The notes under the pieces were generated by a model. It did not search any database. It was not told the DNA's origin and saw only the letters and a program-made list of their open reading frames with translations. A stretch of DNA of 64,000 nt from the NCBI RefSeq assembly GCF_002101395.1, contig NZ_CP019706.1:1550001-1614000 (forward strand). Direction: 5' to 3'. Both the position numbers and the translations under genes were made by a program. This stretch comes from Pantoea alhagi. GTDB lineage: Bacteria; Pseudomonadota; Gammaproteobacteria; Enterobacterales; Enterobacteriaceae. This document shows, in pieces, positions 26,968-36,327 of this stretch; position 1 is the first letter of the stretch, and each line of letters begins with the position of its first letter.

Positions 26968-28196
26968 CACGCCACCTCATTTTCAAGACGTTGACGGCGA
27001 CGCAGCCCCGGGAACCAGTGCATCCATAATCCCACCACCACCAGCGTGCCGATACCGCCGATCGCTGCAGCCGGCACGACTCCCAGCCAGGCGGCCAGCA
27101 TCCCTGACTCAAATTCTCCCAGCTGGTTAGAGGTATTGATAAATATTGAGTTCACCGCGTTAACGCGTCCGCGCATCTCATCTGGCGTATCAAGCTGCAC
27201 CAGCGCGCCGCGAATTACCATGCTGACCATATCGAAGCCGCCGGTTGCAAACAGCGCCAGCATGGATAACCAGAACCAGGTGGATAGCGCGAAAAGCAGC
27301 GTTGCCGCACCGAAGCCTGCCACGCAGATAAACATGATCATCCCCACATGACGCTCCAGCGCACGATGGCTAAGCCAGAATCCCACCAGCAGTGCGCCTA
27401 CCGCTGGCGCGGCACGCAACAGCCCTAACCCAAGCGGGCCGGTGTGTAAAATGTCATGCGCATAAATTGGCAACAGCGCGGTCGCGCCGCCCAGCAGCAC
27501 AGCAAAAAGATCCAGCGAAATCACGCCCAGCACGTCAGGACGTTCGCGAATAAAACGCACGCCGGCAAACAGCGTAGAAAGCGTAGCGGGCGTACGCGGC
27601 GGTGGCGTCTGCTCATAGCGCAGACGGCTTACCATTACGATAGAGAGTAAATAGAGCAGGCCGGTGACCATATAGACCACCTGCGCGCCCGCCACATACA
27701 GCAGCCCCCCCAACGCCGGTCCCATAATCATGGCCGCCTGGCCGCCAACGGCGCTGGCAGCGGTAGCCCGGGCCAACAGGCGCGGCGGTACCAGCGCTGG
27801 CAGCATAGACTGCATGGCAGGCGCTTCCATGACTTTCGCTACCGACAGCACGAAGACCAGCGCCAGAATCGTCCAGACGTCGTTGTGATGCAGCAGGGTT
27901 AGCAGCGTTAACGCCACAATCGCCAGCCATTCAACTAACTGGGAAAAAAAGACGATACGACGTCGATCGCGCTGGTCGGCAATATGACCGGCCCAGAGCG
28001 CCAGCGTCACGGAGGGCAGAAACTGCACCAGCCCGATCAGCCCAAGGTAGAAGGCTTTACCGGTAATAGCGTAAATTTGCCAGCCGACAATTATTGACAG
28101 CATTTGGAAACCAAAACTGGAGCAGGTGCGCGCCAGCCAGAACGCAACAAACGAGCGGTGCTGTAACAGCGATTCAGCAGGTGAAGCCATAATCAT
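26967..28196 (-). CDS. MFS transporter, EntS-like (MFS_3) family
   Basis: Predicted 12-helix inner-membrane exporter of 409 residues. It has MFS motif A-like DQRDRRRIVFFSQL in the loop after helix 2, and a general layout like the siderophore exporter EntS. The substrate cannot be told from sequence. It is coupled to yneE by a stop/start overlap. No siderophore genes lie nearby, so an EntS role is not supported. Confidence 0.88.
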   Translation of the reverse strand: MIMASPAESLLQHRSFVAFWLARTCSSFGFQMLSIIVGWQIYAITGKAFYLGLIGLVQFLPSVTLALWAGHIADQRDRRRIVFFSQLVEWLAIVALTLLTLLHHNDVWTILALVFVLSVAKVMEAPAMQSMLPALVPPRLLARATAASAVGGQAAMIMGPALGGLLYVAGAQVVYMVTGLLYLLSIVMVSRLRYEQTPPPRTPATLSTLFAGVRFIRERPDVLGVISLDLFAVLLGGATALLPIYAHDILHTGPLGLGLLRAAPAVGALLVGFWLSHRALERHVGMIMFICVAGFGAATLLFALSTWFWLSMLALFATGGFDMVSMVIRGALVQLDTPDEMRGRVNAVNSIFINTSNQLGEFESGMLAAWLGVVPAAAIGGIGTLVVVGLWMHWFPGLRRRQRLENEVA

Positions 28197-28355
28197 CCTA
28201 AGTGCAATGATGAAACAGGCAGCACGGACGAGAACGCCGAAAAGGGTCCCGGCGATGTTGTTTTAGAAAGGGATCCCGGGCGCAGACGAGCGGTAGCCTG
28301 ACAGGTGAGCGTCCAGTTTACAATAATTGACGAAGTTGGGGCAGCGCAGAAGAGG

Positions 28356-28384
28356 AAAAGCGCCCGCGCCGGTGCGCGCAGGCG
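28356..28384 (-). terminator. Terminator after dnaC
   Basis: A 9-bp GC-rich stem with one wobble pair and a 6-nt loop, followed on the minus strand by CTTTTCC, lies just after the dnaC stop. Confidence 0.75.
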
Positions 28385-28390
28385 TAAAGC

Positions 28391-29131
28391 TTAATATTCG
28401 TTGCCGGTAATACGCCCGCGATGACTATCCCAGTTGAAGTTCACCCACAGGCTTTGCCCCAGACGCATGCGGTCCATCACGCGCTCGCCCAGCAGCTTAA
28501 CCATATTGCTGTGATCGAGATTGGTCAGCATGCCGGTTGGACGTTTGGAAGAGGAGCGACGATCAACGATCTGGTTGATAATGACCTTTTCATAGCGTGA
28601 TTCCGTCTGCATCCCGATTTCATCAATCACCAGCAGATCCACGGTGCTGAAATCGTGCAGCAGATGTTCTTCGGTGCGGTCGCTGTCGCCGTTGAAGGTG
28701 CCTTTAATGATCGACATCAGGTCGGCAACCGTCACGATCAGCACGCTTTTACCGCGCAAAATCAGGTGGTTACCAATCGCCGCCGCCAGATGGTTTTTCC
28801 CGGTGCCGGGACGGCCAGAAAACACAAAGCTGGCGATACTGTGATCAAACTCATCAGCATAACGGCGTGCCTGTTCCAGCGCTTTACGTTGCCCTTCGTT
28901 TTCTACCCGATAGTTATCGAACGAGCAGTTCATATGCAGCTCGCGGATGCCGGAGCGACCCAGAATACGCTGCATTTTCATCGCCCGATTTTCACGCGCA
29001 ATCGCCTCCGAACGCTGGCGACCCTGCTCCTGATTCCAGGCCAGCAGCTCTTCGCCGTTCTGGAATTTAGGCTTGATATGGGCCGGCATCATCCGTTGCA
29101 GACGGTTAAATAACTCAGCGGGCGTTTTCAT
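28391..29131 (-). CDS. dnaC: DNA replication protein DnaC (helicase loader)
   Basis: AAA+ ATPase that loads the DnaB helicase. The 246-residue protein matches E. coli DnaC (245) throughout: N-terminal DnaB-binding part, Walker A FSGRPGTGKNHLAAAIGNH, Walker B LLVIDEIGMQ, and VDRRSSSKRPTGMLTN. It is coupled to dnaT by a 1-bp overlap. In E. coli these two lie at 99 min, so this neighbourhood differs. Confidence 0.98.
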   Translation of the reverse strand: MKTPAELFNRLQRMMPAHIKPKFQNGEELLAWNQEQGRQRSEAIARENRAMKMQRILGRSGIRELHMNCSFDNYRVENEGQRKALEQARRYADEFDHSIASFVFSGRPGTGKNHLAAAIGNHLILRGKSVLIVTVADLMSIIKGTFNGDSDRTEEHLLHDFSTVDLLVIDEIGMQTESRYEKVIINQIVDRRSSSKRPTGMLTNLDHSNMVKLLGERVMDRMRLGQSLWVNFNWDSHRGRITGNEY

Positions 29132-29673
29132 TATTCACCTCGGAAACCATCAGGGATTGTGTGATCGGGTTCAGGCAGCTGATTAACATCGCGCTGCGCT
29201 CTGCTGCCGTTAACGGCCCGGCTCTGCTGGACGCTGCGCGCCAGTTTCTGCTGCCACTGCATATGATGGAAAGGACGTCCATCAGCCTGCCACCAGGTGA
29301 TAAAGGCGGCCAGCTCGGCGGGCGTAACCGGCTCGCTTAGCGCAATGCCCCAGATGGCGGCCTGGCGCTGAAAATCGGCGTCCGGTCGCCAGCCCGGGTA
29401 CATCATAAACTTGCCGACCGGCACTGAAACCGGGTGCGTCAGCGTATCATTATAGAGCTGTTCATCCAGCGTCACATCGCTTTGCGGCTGGCGTGCCGCC
29501 GCTTCCAGCGCCAGAAGCTGTGCCAGCCGGTCAGGAGTTACCGCATACAGCACCGGCGCATTATTATCGAACACGGCAACCGCTCCTGCACCTGCGGCAG
29601 AAAGCGCGCCGATCGGATCCTGGCGAAACGCGTCGAGGCCAATGACAGTTGAGGTTAAGATCTTGACAGACAT
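29131..29673 (-). CDS. dnaT: Primosomal protein DnaT
   Basis: Helps PriA-dependent replication restart. The 180-residue product (E. coli 179) keeps the N-terminal oligomerisation part and the C-terminal FMMYPGWRPDADFQRQAAIWGI motif that contacts PriB and single-stranded DNA. It lies directly upstream of dnaC. The yjjB-yjjP pair that neighbours it in E. coli is absent. Confidence 0.97.
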   Translation of the reverse strand: MSVKILTSTVIGLDAFRQDPIGALSAAGAGAVAVFDNNAPVLYAVTPDRLAQLLALEAAARQPQSDVTLDEQLYNDTLTHPVSVPVGKFMMYPGWRPDADFQRQAAIWGIALSEPVTPAELAAFITWWQADGRPFHHMQWQQKLARSVQQSRAVNGSRAQRDVNQLPEPDHTIPDGFRGE

Positions 29674-29774
29674 GGTGATTTCCGGATTCTGTTGCAGGCA
29701 AAACGTAACTGGCTGCCGTAGCCGCCAAAACAGGCGCTATTCTATCAAGTTTAGCGCCTGGAATCGCCTGTTGC

Positions 29775-30422
29775 TTAATACTGAGACTGCCAGGCGATGC
29801 CGATTTTTTCCTGTTTCACGTAGCGTAAATCCCAAAGGTAACGCAGGCTGGCAAGCAGACAAAAACTGTATCCCAGCAGTTCCGTGCCCTCCTCCGCCAT
29901 ATTTTTTACCGTGCGGTTATAGCCGTCGAGCATCAGCGTTTCCCACAGTTCATGCATGCCAAACAAACGTGAAAAAATTAAAATCGTCAGCAGGCCCGCA
30001 GCCATCATATTCCAGCTGGGATGGTGGAGGAAATGAACCAGCCCGGAGAGCGTGGCGGAGGGATGCAGCACGGCTCGCCAGATGCAGATAAGCGCCACGG
30101 ATAGCGCCAGCCAGACCCAGGTACCGTGGTGGATGCGATCAAACAGAAAATCCATTTCGCGGATCAGCATACAGGTAAAGAAGCCGCCAATCAGCAACAG
30201 GCTGTAGCGCAGATTTTTCTGCCTGAACGCCTGACCAAAGAACATCAGGGCAATCACCGCCAGCTGGATTTCCTGAAAAATTTCGGTAAACGACGTCTCA
30301 TGCAGCGCATCGTTCATCCAGTTCACATCAATAAAAACCAACCCCATCATCAACGCAAGAAAGATCGCGCAGCCAAAAAAGCCAGCAAATTTTACAGCAA
30401 TAATTTTTATATCGTCGGACAT
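29775..30422 (-). CDS. Inner-membrane protein of unknown function
   Basis: I do not recognise this 215-residue protein. It has about six hydrophobic segments (near residues 8-30, 50-63, 72-87, 100-115, 137-152 and 183-197). Charged and histidine residues fall within or beside the helices: EIQ near 50, REMDFLFDRIHHGTW near 88-102, FGMHELWE near 155, and EEGTELLGY near 177-185. That pattern could mean a metal-binding or hydrolase-like membrane enzyme, but this is speculation. It lies upstream of dnaT on the same strand with a 101-bp gap, and diverges from tag. Confidence 0.7.
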   Translation of the reverse strand: MSDDIKIIAVKFAGFFGCAIFLALMMGLVFIDVNWMNDALHETSFTEIFQEIQLAVIALMFFGQAFRQKNLRYSLLLIGGFFTCMLIREMDFLFDRIHHGTWVWLALSVALICIWRAVLHPSATLSGLVHFLHHPSWNMMAAGLLTILIFSRLFGMHELWETLMLDGYNRTVKNMAEEGTELLGYSFCLLASLRYLWDLRYVKQEKIGIAWQSQY

Positions 30423-30562
30423 GAAATTTCCCTGAAAATAATTAGCGCGCTGATTATATGCGTGCTAAATAACCATATTTCTCATTTCATGCGTTAAAAA
30501 CGCCGGGCGGCAGCATGATAAGCTGCCAGTCTCGATCAGACTGACCGGACAGGAAGGTACAG

Positions 30563-31129
30563 ATGCAACGATGTGGCTGGGTTTCAACCGATCCGCTTTA
30601 TCAAACCTATCACGACCACGAATGGGGCATTGCGCAAACCCAAAGCAGGATACTGTTTGAAATGCTCTGTCTGGAGGGGCAGCAGGCGGGGCTGTCATGG
30701 ATTACGGTGCTGAAAAAACGAGAAAACTACCGCGCCGCCTTTTATCAGTTCGACCCGCATGCAGTGGTGTTAATGAACGAAAGCGATATCGATCGCCTGA
30801 TGCAAAACAGCGGGCTGATTCGCCATCGTGCCAAGCTCAATGCCATCGTAACCAACGCGCGCGCTTATCTGGCAATGCAGGAAAACGGCGAGGATTTCTC
30901 GCGTTTTATCTGGTCGTTTGTTGATGGGCAACCGCAAATTAACCATTTTGCCGATGGCGCCGCCGTTCCCGCCCAGACGTTGGTTTCGATCTCTCTGTCG
31001 AAAGCGCTGAAAAAGCGCGGCTTTAAATTTGTCGGCTCCACCATCTGTTACGCCTTTATGCAGGCCTGCGGACTGGTTAATGACCACATAACGACCTGTT
31101 TCCGCCATCCTGATAATCAGCCGCGCTGA
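30563..31129 (+). CDS. tag: 3-methyladenine DNA glycosylase I (Tag)
   Basis: Removes 3-methyladenine from alkylated DNA. The 188-residue protein (E. coli 187) keeps the zinc ligands Cys4, His17, His175 and Cys179, plus LFEMLCLEGQQAGLSWITVLKKRENYR and ALKKRGFKFVGSTICYAFMQACGLVNDH. In E. coli tag is followed by yiaC and bisC before yiaD; here yiaD follows at once. Confidence 0.98.
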   Translation: MQRCGWVSTDPLYQTYHDHEWGIAQTQSRILFEMLCLEGQQAGLSWITVLKKRENYRAAFYQFDPHAVVLMNESDIDRLMQNSGLIRHRAKLNAIVTNARAYLAMQENGEDFSRFIWSFVDGQPQINHFADGAAVPAQTLVSISLSKALKKRGFKFVGSTICYAFMQACGLVNDHITTCFRHPDNQPR

Positions 31130-31235
31130 ATCTTTATAAATCTGAGGAAATTCCTGGATATTTCCTGAAGTACTACGCGGCATAATGGCCGCTTTAAGCG
31201 GGTGCGCTTGTTATTTGGTTTTTACAGGATAGAAG

Positions 31236-31898
31236 ATGAAAAAAAATATTATTGCCTTGTCACTGTTATTGAGCGGGGCCGTAGCCCTTTCCGGCTGCAC
31301 CACTAACCCTTACACCGGGGAGTCGCAGGCAGGGAAATCGGGTATCGGCGCAAGTATGGGGGCGCTGGTTGGCGCAGGCGTTGGCGTGCTCTCTTCGTCG
31401 AAAAAAGATCGCGGCAAGGGCGCGCTGATTGGCGCAGCGTCCGGCGCAGCGCTGGGTGGCGGTCTGGGTTACTATATGGATGTGCAGGAAGCCAAACTGC
31501 GTGACAAAATGCGCGGCACCGGCGTTAGCGTAACGCGCAGCGGAGATAACATTATTCTGAATATGCCGAATAATGTCACCTTCGACAGCAGCAGCAGCAC
31601 ACTAAAACCTGCGGGCGCGGAGACGCTGACCGGTGTTGCGATGGTACTGAAAGAGTATCCGAAAACCGCCGTTAACGTGGTTGGCTATACCGACAGCACC
31701 GGTACGCGCGCGCTGAATATGCGTCTGTCGCAACAGCGTGCCGATAGCGTCGCCAGCGCGCTGATCCTGCAGGGCGTTGCCAGCAATCGCCTACGCACCG
31801 GCGGCATGGGCCCGGATAACCCAATCGCTTCCAACAGCACAGAAGAAGGCAAAGCGCAAAACCGTCGCGTTGAAATTACGCTTAGCCCGCTGTCATAA
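31236..31898 (+). CDS. yiaD: OmpA-family lipoprotein YiaD
   Basis: Outer-membrane lipoprotein with a peptidoglycan-binding domain. The 220-residue protein (E. coli 219) has a lipoprotein signal with lipobox AVALSGC, a Gly-rich Gly-zipper region (about residues 35-85), and a C-terminal OmpA-like domain (VVGYTDSTGTRALNMRLSQQRADSVASAL, NRRVEI). In E. coli yiaD is a suppressor of bamD defects. A terminator follows. Confidence 0.96.
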   Translation: MKKNIIALSLLLSGAVALSGCTTNPYTGESQAGKSGIGASMGALVGAGVGVLSSSKKDRGKGALIGAASGAALGGGLGYYMDVQEAKLRDKMRGTGVSVTRSGDNIILNMPNNVTFDSSSSTLKPAGAETLTGVAMVLKEYPKTAVNVVGYTDSTGTRALNMRLSQQRADSVASALILQGVASNRLRTGGMGPDNPIASNSTEEGKAQNRRVEITLSPLS

Positions 31899-31907
31899 CA
31901 CAGCTTC

Positions 31908-31936
31908 AGGGGGCAGGCAGGCCGTAGCCCCCTTTT
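31908..31936 (+). terminator. Terminator after yiaD
   Basis: A 7-bp stem (AGGGGGC / GCCCCCT) with a 12-nt loop is followed by TTTA. Confidence 0.75.
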
Positions 31937-32035
31937 ATCTGTACGCTTCCCCCTTTTCACCGTTCCTGTCCTGATGCTAACTCCCAACAGTAAGCTGTGT
32001 TAGTCTCTCATCGAATTCGCGGAGTGAAGAAAGAG

Positions 32036-33061
32036 ATGAAGCAAAAGGCTATACGCGCCACCATTAGTGATGTTGCCCGAGTGGCAAAAACCGGCAAAAC
32101 CAGCGTTTCCCGTTACCTCAACGGCGAGCAGCATGCGCTTTCGCCAGATCTGAAACAGCGGATTGAGCAGGCGATCGCCGCGCTTAATTATCGCCCTAAT
32201 CAAATGGCACGCGGCCTGAAACGAGGACGCACCCGTCTTATCGGACTGATTATCGCCGATATTACCAATCCCTATTCAGTGGATGTGTTGTGCGGTATTG
32301 AGGCGGCCTGCCGCGCTCATGGCTTTACACTGCTGGTTTGTAATACCAATAACGAAATCGATCAGGAACAACACTATTTGCAGTTGCTCAGCAGCTATCA
32401 GGTGGAAGGTATTGTGGTGAACGCCGTCGGGATGCGCGAAGATGCGCTGAATCGCCTACAGCAGTCGCTGCTGCCGATGGTGCTGATCGATCGCAAAATT
32501 CCTGATTTTTCCTGTGACGTGGTCGGGCTGGATAATGTCCAGGCGGCGACCGTTGCAACCGAGCATTTAGTGAAGAACGGCTACCGGGCGTTGCTGTTTC
32601 TCAGTGAGCCGCTTGGTCTGGTTAATACCCGTCTGGAGCGCCTGCAGGCGTTCCGCCAGGTTTGTGCGCGTCATACAACCATCATCAGTGAAAATGCAGA
32701 GGCGGCGCTCAGCGACGCCAGCGCCATGGATCGTATTATCGATGACTTTTACCAGCGCCATGCTCAACAGCCTGCAGCATTGCTGGTGGCTAACGGCGCG
32801 TTGACGCTGCAGGTAGCGCGCTCATTGCGACGGCTGGGCCTGAACTGGGGCCAGCAAATCGGCTTGCTGGGCTTTGACGAACTGGAGTGGGCTGAGCTGG
32901 CGGGCGACGGCATTACTACGCTCAGGCAGCCCACCTGGCAGATTGGTTATGCGGCGCTGGAGCGGGTGATCCAGCGTATTGAAGGCGAAGCCACAACTAT
33001 TGAAGAGAAGGCATTCAGCGGCGAGTTAGTGATCCGCGGCTCCAGCCGTGCTTTAGGTTAA
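32036..33061 (+). CDS. LacI-family regulator of the 2-ketogluconate operon (PtxS-like)
   Basis: DNA-binding repressor of 341 residues starting at the ATG of MKQKAIRATISDVARVA. The N-terminal HTH (TISDVARVAKTGKTSVSRYLNG, about residues 8-29) and hinge helix precede a periplasmic-binding-type effector domain. A perfect 16-bp palindrome of LacI type lies 130 bp after its stop, just before kguE. Position and operator suggest control of the genes downstream with 2-ketogluconate (or its phosphate) as signal, as for Pseudomonas PtxS. The effector is inferred, not seen. Confidence 0.88.
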   Translation: MKQKAIRATISDVARVAKTGKTSVSRYLNGEQHALSPDLKQRIEQAIAALNYRPNQMARGLKRGRTRLIGLIIADITNPYSVDVLCGIEAACRAHGFTLLVCNTNNEIDQEQHYLQLLSSYQVEGIVVNAVGMREDALNRLQQSLLPMVLIDRKIPDFSCDVVGLDNVQAATVATEHLVKNGYRALLFLSEPLGLVNTRLERLQAFRQVCARHTTIISENAEAALSDASAMDRIIDDFYQRHAQQPAALLVANGALTLQVARSLRRLGLNWGQQIGLLGFDELEWAELAGDGITTLRQPTWQIGYAALERVIQRIEGEATTIEEKAFSGELVIRGSSRALG

Positions 33062-33190
33062 TTCATTTTCTATCCCGGCCAGCACAGCTTGTTGCGTCGG
33101 GAGCCCCTTCTGTGACAAATCAGATGATTCGTGGAACAAAATAGCTTACATCGTGAGCGCGATCATAATTCCATACTTTCCAACTTTGCT

Positions 33191-33206
33191 TTGGAACCGG
33201 TTCCAA
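33191..33206. promoter_or_regulatory. LacI-family operator upstream of kguE
   Basis: TTGGAACCGGTTCCAA is a perfect 16-bp palindrome centred 55 bp before the kguE start. The CCGG centre is typical of LacI-family operators, and the AACCGGTT core is shared with the PtxS operator of Pseudomonas as I recall it. Confidence 0.85.
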
Positions 33207-33253
33207 TTAGCTTTTCTTTAGGCGGGTTCACATGCTGTAGCCCGGAGGAAAAG

Positions 33254-33979
33254 ATGAAACCAGAAATTATTATCGTGACCGCTGCGTACGGTCATCAAAA
33301 AGTCACCGAGCTGGGTGGTCAACTGGCGTTATTACCCGTCATCGCTGAAGCGGGTGCTGACGGCGTAGAAATCCGGCGTGAACTGTTGGCGGAATCCGAG
33401 CTGCAAAGCCTGCCACAGCTGGCTGAAGCCGTTGCTGAACATCGGCTGAAAGCCTCTTATTCTGTTCCCGATGCGTTATTTGTCGAAGGCGGCAGGGTGA
33501 ATCCACTGCTGGAACGCTATCTGCATGAGGCAGAGCAGTTGCGCGCGCAGCGGCTGAAAGTGTCGCTGGGTCCTTATCAGCCGGGCACAGAGATCACGCT
33601 GCCTGTCAGCAATGTCAGCCTGGTGGTGGAAAACGATCAGACCGAATACGGTACGCTTGCGGCCATCGCGCCTTTCTTTGAGCAGCCGCATACTCATTTT
33701 GAGATGACCTTTGATATGGCCAACTGGCAGTGGACCGGTGATGATGCCGTGGCCGCAGCGCGTCGCCTGGCACCTCATGTCAGCTATATTCATGTGAAAG
33801 CGGCTGTACCTCATAGCGACAGCTGGCGTGCTATTGCGCTCGACGATGCCGATAACAGCTGGCGAGAGTTGTTAAACCTGCTGCCCGGTAACGTGCCGCG
33901 CGGTATTGAGTTTCCGCTCCAGGGTGACGATCTGGTGGCCGTGACGCGCCATTATGTTGACCTGCTGCGTGGGGAGTAA
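33254..33979 (+). CDS. kguE: Sugar phosphate isomerase/epimerase KguE
   Basis: TIM-barrel protein of the AP-endonuclease-2-like isomerase family, 241 residues. The ATG at 33254 is preceded by a good GGAGG site. Metal-binding type residues appear in VVENDQTEYG, FDMANWQW, and HVSYIHVK. It is the first structural gene of the kgu operon; its reaction in 2-ketogluconate use is not settled in the literature I know. kguK follows after 3 bp. Confidence 0.85.
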   Translation: MKPEIIIVTAAYGHQKVTELGGQLALLPVIAEAGADGVEIRRELLAESELQSLPQLAEAVAEHRLKASYSVPDALFVEGGRVNPLLERYLHEAEQLRAQRLKVSLGPYQPGTEITLPVSNVSLVVENDQTEYGTLAAIAPFFEQPHTHFEMTFDMANWQWTGDDAVAAARRLAPHVSYIHVKAAVPHSDSWRAIALDDADNSWRELLNLLPGNVPRGIEFPLQGDDLVAVTRHYVDLLRGE

Positions 33980-33982
33980 ATC

Positions 33983-34942
33983 ATGAGTAACCAAAACCAA
34001 CCGCAGGGCACGCTGGATGTGGTGACCATCGGTGAAGCGATGGCGATGTTCGTCGCCAGAGAGACAGGCGATCTGGCTGCAGCGGAAACCTTTACCAAAC
34101 GCATTGCCGGCGCGGAGCTTAACGTTGCTATCGGCCTGGCGCGTCTCGGTCTGAAAGTGGGCTGGGTAAGCCGGGTTGGCGATGATGCCTTTGGCCGCTT
34201 TGTTCATCAGCAATTGGAAAAAGAGGGCATCGACCATCAGCGCGTTACCACGGATAAGCGCTATCCCACCGGCTTTCAACTGAAATCGAAAGTTGAGGAT
34301 GGCTCCGACCCAATGGTGGAATATTTCCGTAAAGGCTCCGCCGCCAGCCATCTCTCTGTAGAAGATTTCGACCGCGACTATTTTGGCGCAGCTCGTCATC
34401 TGCATTTAAGCGGCGTGGCGGCAGCCCTTTCCGCCAGCTCGCTGGCGCTGTTAAACCATACGGCGCAGGAGATGCGCGCCATGGGTAAAACCCTTTCTTT
34501 CGATCCTAACCTGCGTCCGGTGCTGTGGCCGAGCGAACAGGAGATGGTGAAACAGCTTAATCAGCTGGCCAGCTATGCCGACTGGGTATTGCCGGGTGAG
34601 AAAGAGGGCCTGATCCTCACTGGTTACCGCCAGCCAGAGGCGATCGCTGACTTTTATCTCGATAAAGGCGTCAAAGCGGTGATTATTAAAACCGGTGGCG
34701 ACGGAGCCTGGTATAAAACCGCCACGGGCGATAAAGGACAGGTTGCGGCCATTCGCGTCGAGAAGGTGGTGGATACGGTGGGCGCAGGTGACGGTTTTGC
34801 CGTTGGCGTGATTAGCGCACTGCTGGAAGGCAAGCCGCTGCCGCAGGCTATCCGTCGTGGCAACAAGATTGGCTCGCTGGCTATCCAGGCGATCGGTGAT
34901 AGCGAAGGTTTACCGACGCGTGCCGAACTGGGCGACTACTGA
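33983..34942 (+). CDS. kguK: 2-ketogluconate kinase KguK (PfkB family)
   Basis: Predicted to phosphorylate 2-keto-D-gluconate to the 6-phosphate. The 319-residue protein has the PfkB N-terminal signature (AGAELNVAIGLARLGLKVGWVSRVGDD) and the C-terminal signature with the catalytic Asp in VDTVGAGDGFAVGVISALLEGK. KDG kinases are close relatives; the operon context with a 2-ketogluconate-type transporter and a 2-ketoaldonate reductase favours KguK. Confidence 0.87.
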   Translation: MSNQNQPQGTLDVVTIGEAMAMFVARETGDLAAAETFTKRIAGAELNVAIGLARLGLKVGWVSRVGDDAFGRFVHQQLEKEGIDHQRVTTDKRYPTGFQLKSKVEDGSDPMVEYFRKGSAASHLSVEDFDRDYFGAARHLHLSGVAAALSASSLALLNHTAQEMRAMGKTLSFDPNLRPVLWPSEQEMVKQLNQLASYADWVLPGEKEGLILTGYRQPEAIADFYLDKGVKAVIIKTGGDGAWYKTATGDKGQVAAIRVEKVVDTVGAGDGFAVGVISALLEGKPLPQAIRRGNKIGSLAIQAIGDSEGLPTRAELGDY

Positions 34943-35024
34943 GCGACAAACCCTACGACTCGTTATAACGATGCATGTCTATGACGCCGTCATCAGAATA
35001 TGCGCCTCAACAGAGGATAAGCTC

Positions 35025-36311
35025 ATGACCAAGCATACAATCGCGCCGAAACGCTGGTGGTATATCATCCCCATCATTTTTATCACCTACAGCCTGGCGT
35101 ACCTCGATCGTGCAAACTTTAGCTTCGCCTCGGCAGCCGGTATTAATGAAGATTTAGGCATTACCAAAGGGATGTCCTCCCTGTTGGGCGCGCTGTTCTT
35201 CCTCGGCTACTTTTTCTTCCAGATCCCCGGCGCCGTGTACGCTGAACGTCGCAGCGTGAAAAAGCTGGTGTTCTGGTGCCTGATCCTGTGGGGGCTTTGT
35301 GCCTCGCTGACCGGTGTGGTGAGCAATATCCCGATGCTGGCGGCAATCCGCTTTGCGCTGGGCGTGGTGGAAGCAGCAGTAATGCCAGCAATGCTGATTT
35401 ATATCAGCAACTGGTTTACCAAATCGGAGCGCTCGCGTGCTAACACCTTTTTGATCCTGGGTAATCCGGTGACCGTGCTGTGGATGTCGGTGGTCTCTGG
35501 CTATCTGATCAACGCCTTCGGCTGGCGCGAGATGTTTATTATTGAAGGGCTGCCGGCGGTTCTGTGGGCGGTGTGCTGGTGGTTTTTGGTGCAGGATAAA
35601 CCCTCTCAGGCAAGCTGGCTGAGCGAAGAGGAAAAAGCTGCGCTGCAGGAGCAACTGCGTAAAGAGCAGGAGGGGATCAAAGCGGTACGCAACTATCGGG
35701 AAGCGTTTAAATCGCGCAATGTGATTATCCTTTGTATGCAATATTTCGCCTGGAGCATCGGCGTGTATGGCTTTGTTCTGTGGCTGCCGTCAATTTTACG
35801 CAACGGTACCGAAATGGGCATGGTTGAAGCGGGCTGGCTGTCTGCCGTGCCATACCTGGCGGCAACGATTGCGATGATTGTGGTGTCATGGGCTTCTGAC
35901 CGGATGCAAAACCGTAAGCTGTTCGTCTGGCCTTTGCTGCTGATCGGCGCGCTGGCATTCCTTGGCTCATGGCTGGTCGGTTCCAGTAACTTCTGGCTCT
36001 CTTACAGCCTGCTGGTGATTGCCGGTGCGGCAATGTATGCACCTTACGGCCCCTTCTTCGCCATTATTCCTGAAATGCTGCCGCGTAACGTGGCGGGCGG
36101 CGCGATGGCGCTAATCAACAGCATGGGCGCGCTCGGTTCGTTTGTGGGTTCATGGATCGTCGGCTACCTTAACGGTGCAACCGGTAGCCCGGCGGCATCC
36201 TATATCTTCATGGGCGTGGCGCTGCTGGTGGCGGTATTCCTGACGTTGATCGTTAAACCGGCGGAGAACAAACGCTCCCCCTCGCCCGGGCGCACGGCCA
36301 GGCACGCCTGA
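35025..36311 (+). CDS. kguT: 2-ketogluconate transporter KguT (MFS, anion:cation symporter family)
   Basis: Inner-membrane importer of 428 residues with 12 predicted helices. The start is the ATG of MTKHTIAPKRWWYIIP; a longer frame overlaps kguK and is not supported. Hallmarks are YSLAYLDRANFSFASAAGI, the central loop with a QASWLSEEEKAALQEQL helix common in this family, and FFAIIPEMLPRNVAGGAMALINSMGALGSF. The substrate is inferred from the operon. A GC hairpin follows before ghrB. Confidence 0.88.
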   Translation: MTKHTIAPKRWWYIIPIIFITYSLAYLDRANFSFASAAGINEDLGITKGMSSLLGALFFLGYFFFQIPGAVYAERRSVKKLVFWCLILWGLCASLTGVVSNIPMLAAIRFALGVVEAAVMPAMLIYISNWFTKSERSRANTFLILGNPVTVLWMSVVSGYLINAFGWREMFIIEGLPAVLWAVCWWFLVQDKPSQASWLSEEEKAALQEQLRKEQEGIKAVRNYREAFKSRNVIILCMQYFAWSIGVYGFVLWLPSILRNGTEMGMVEAGWLSAVPYLAATIAMIVVSWASDRMQNRKLFVWPLLLIGALAFLGSWLVGSSNFWLSYSLLVIAGAAMYAPYGPFFAIIPEMLPRNVAGGAMALINSMGALGSFVGSWIVGYLNGATGSPAASYIFMGVALLVAVFLTLIVKPAENKRSPSPGRTARHA

Positions 36312-36327
36312 TTAGCCCGTGCGTAAA

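Noticed and set aside
26967..28196. Enterobactin exporter EntS
   Set aside because: Only superfamily-level resemblance; no siderophore genes or Fur box seen nearby.
28391..29673. dnaC-dnaT as sign of a prophage
   Set aside because: Both match the chromosomal E. coli proteins over full length, and no phage genes are near.
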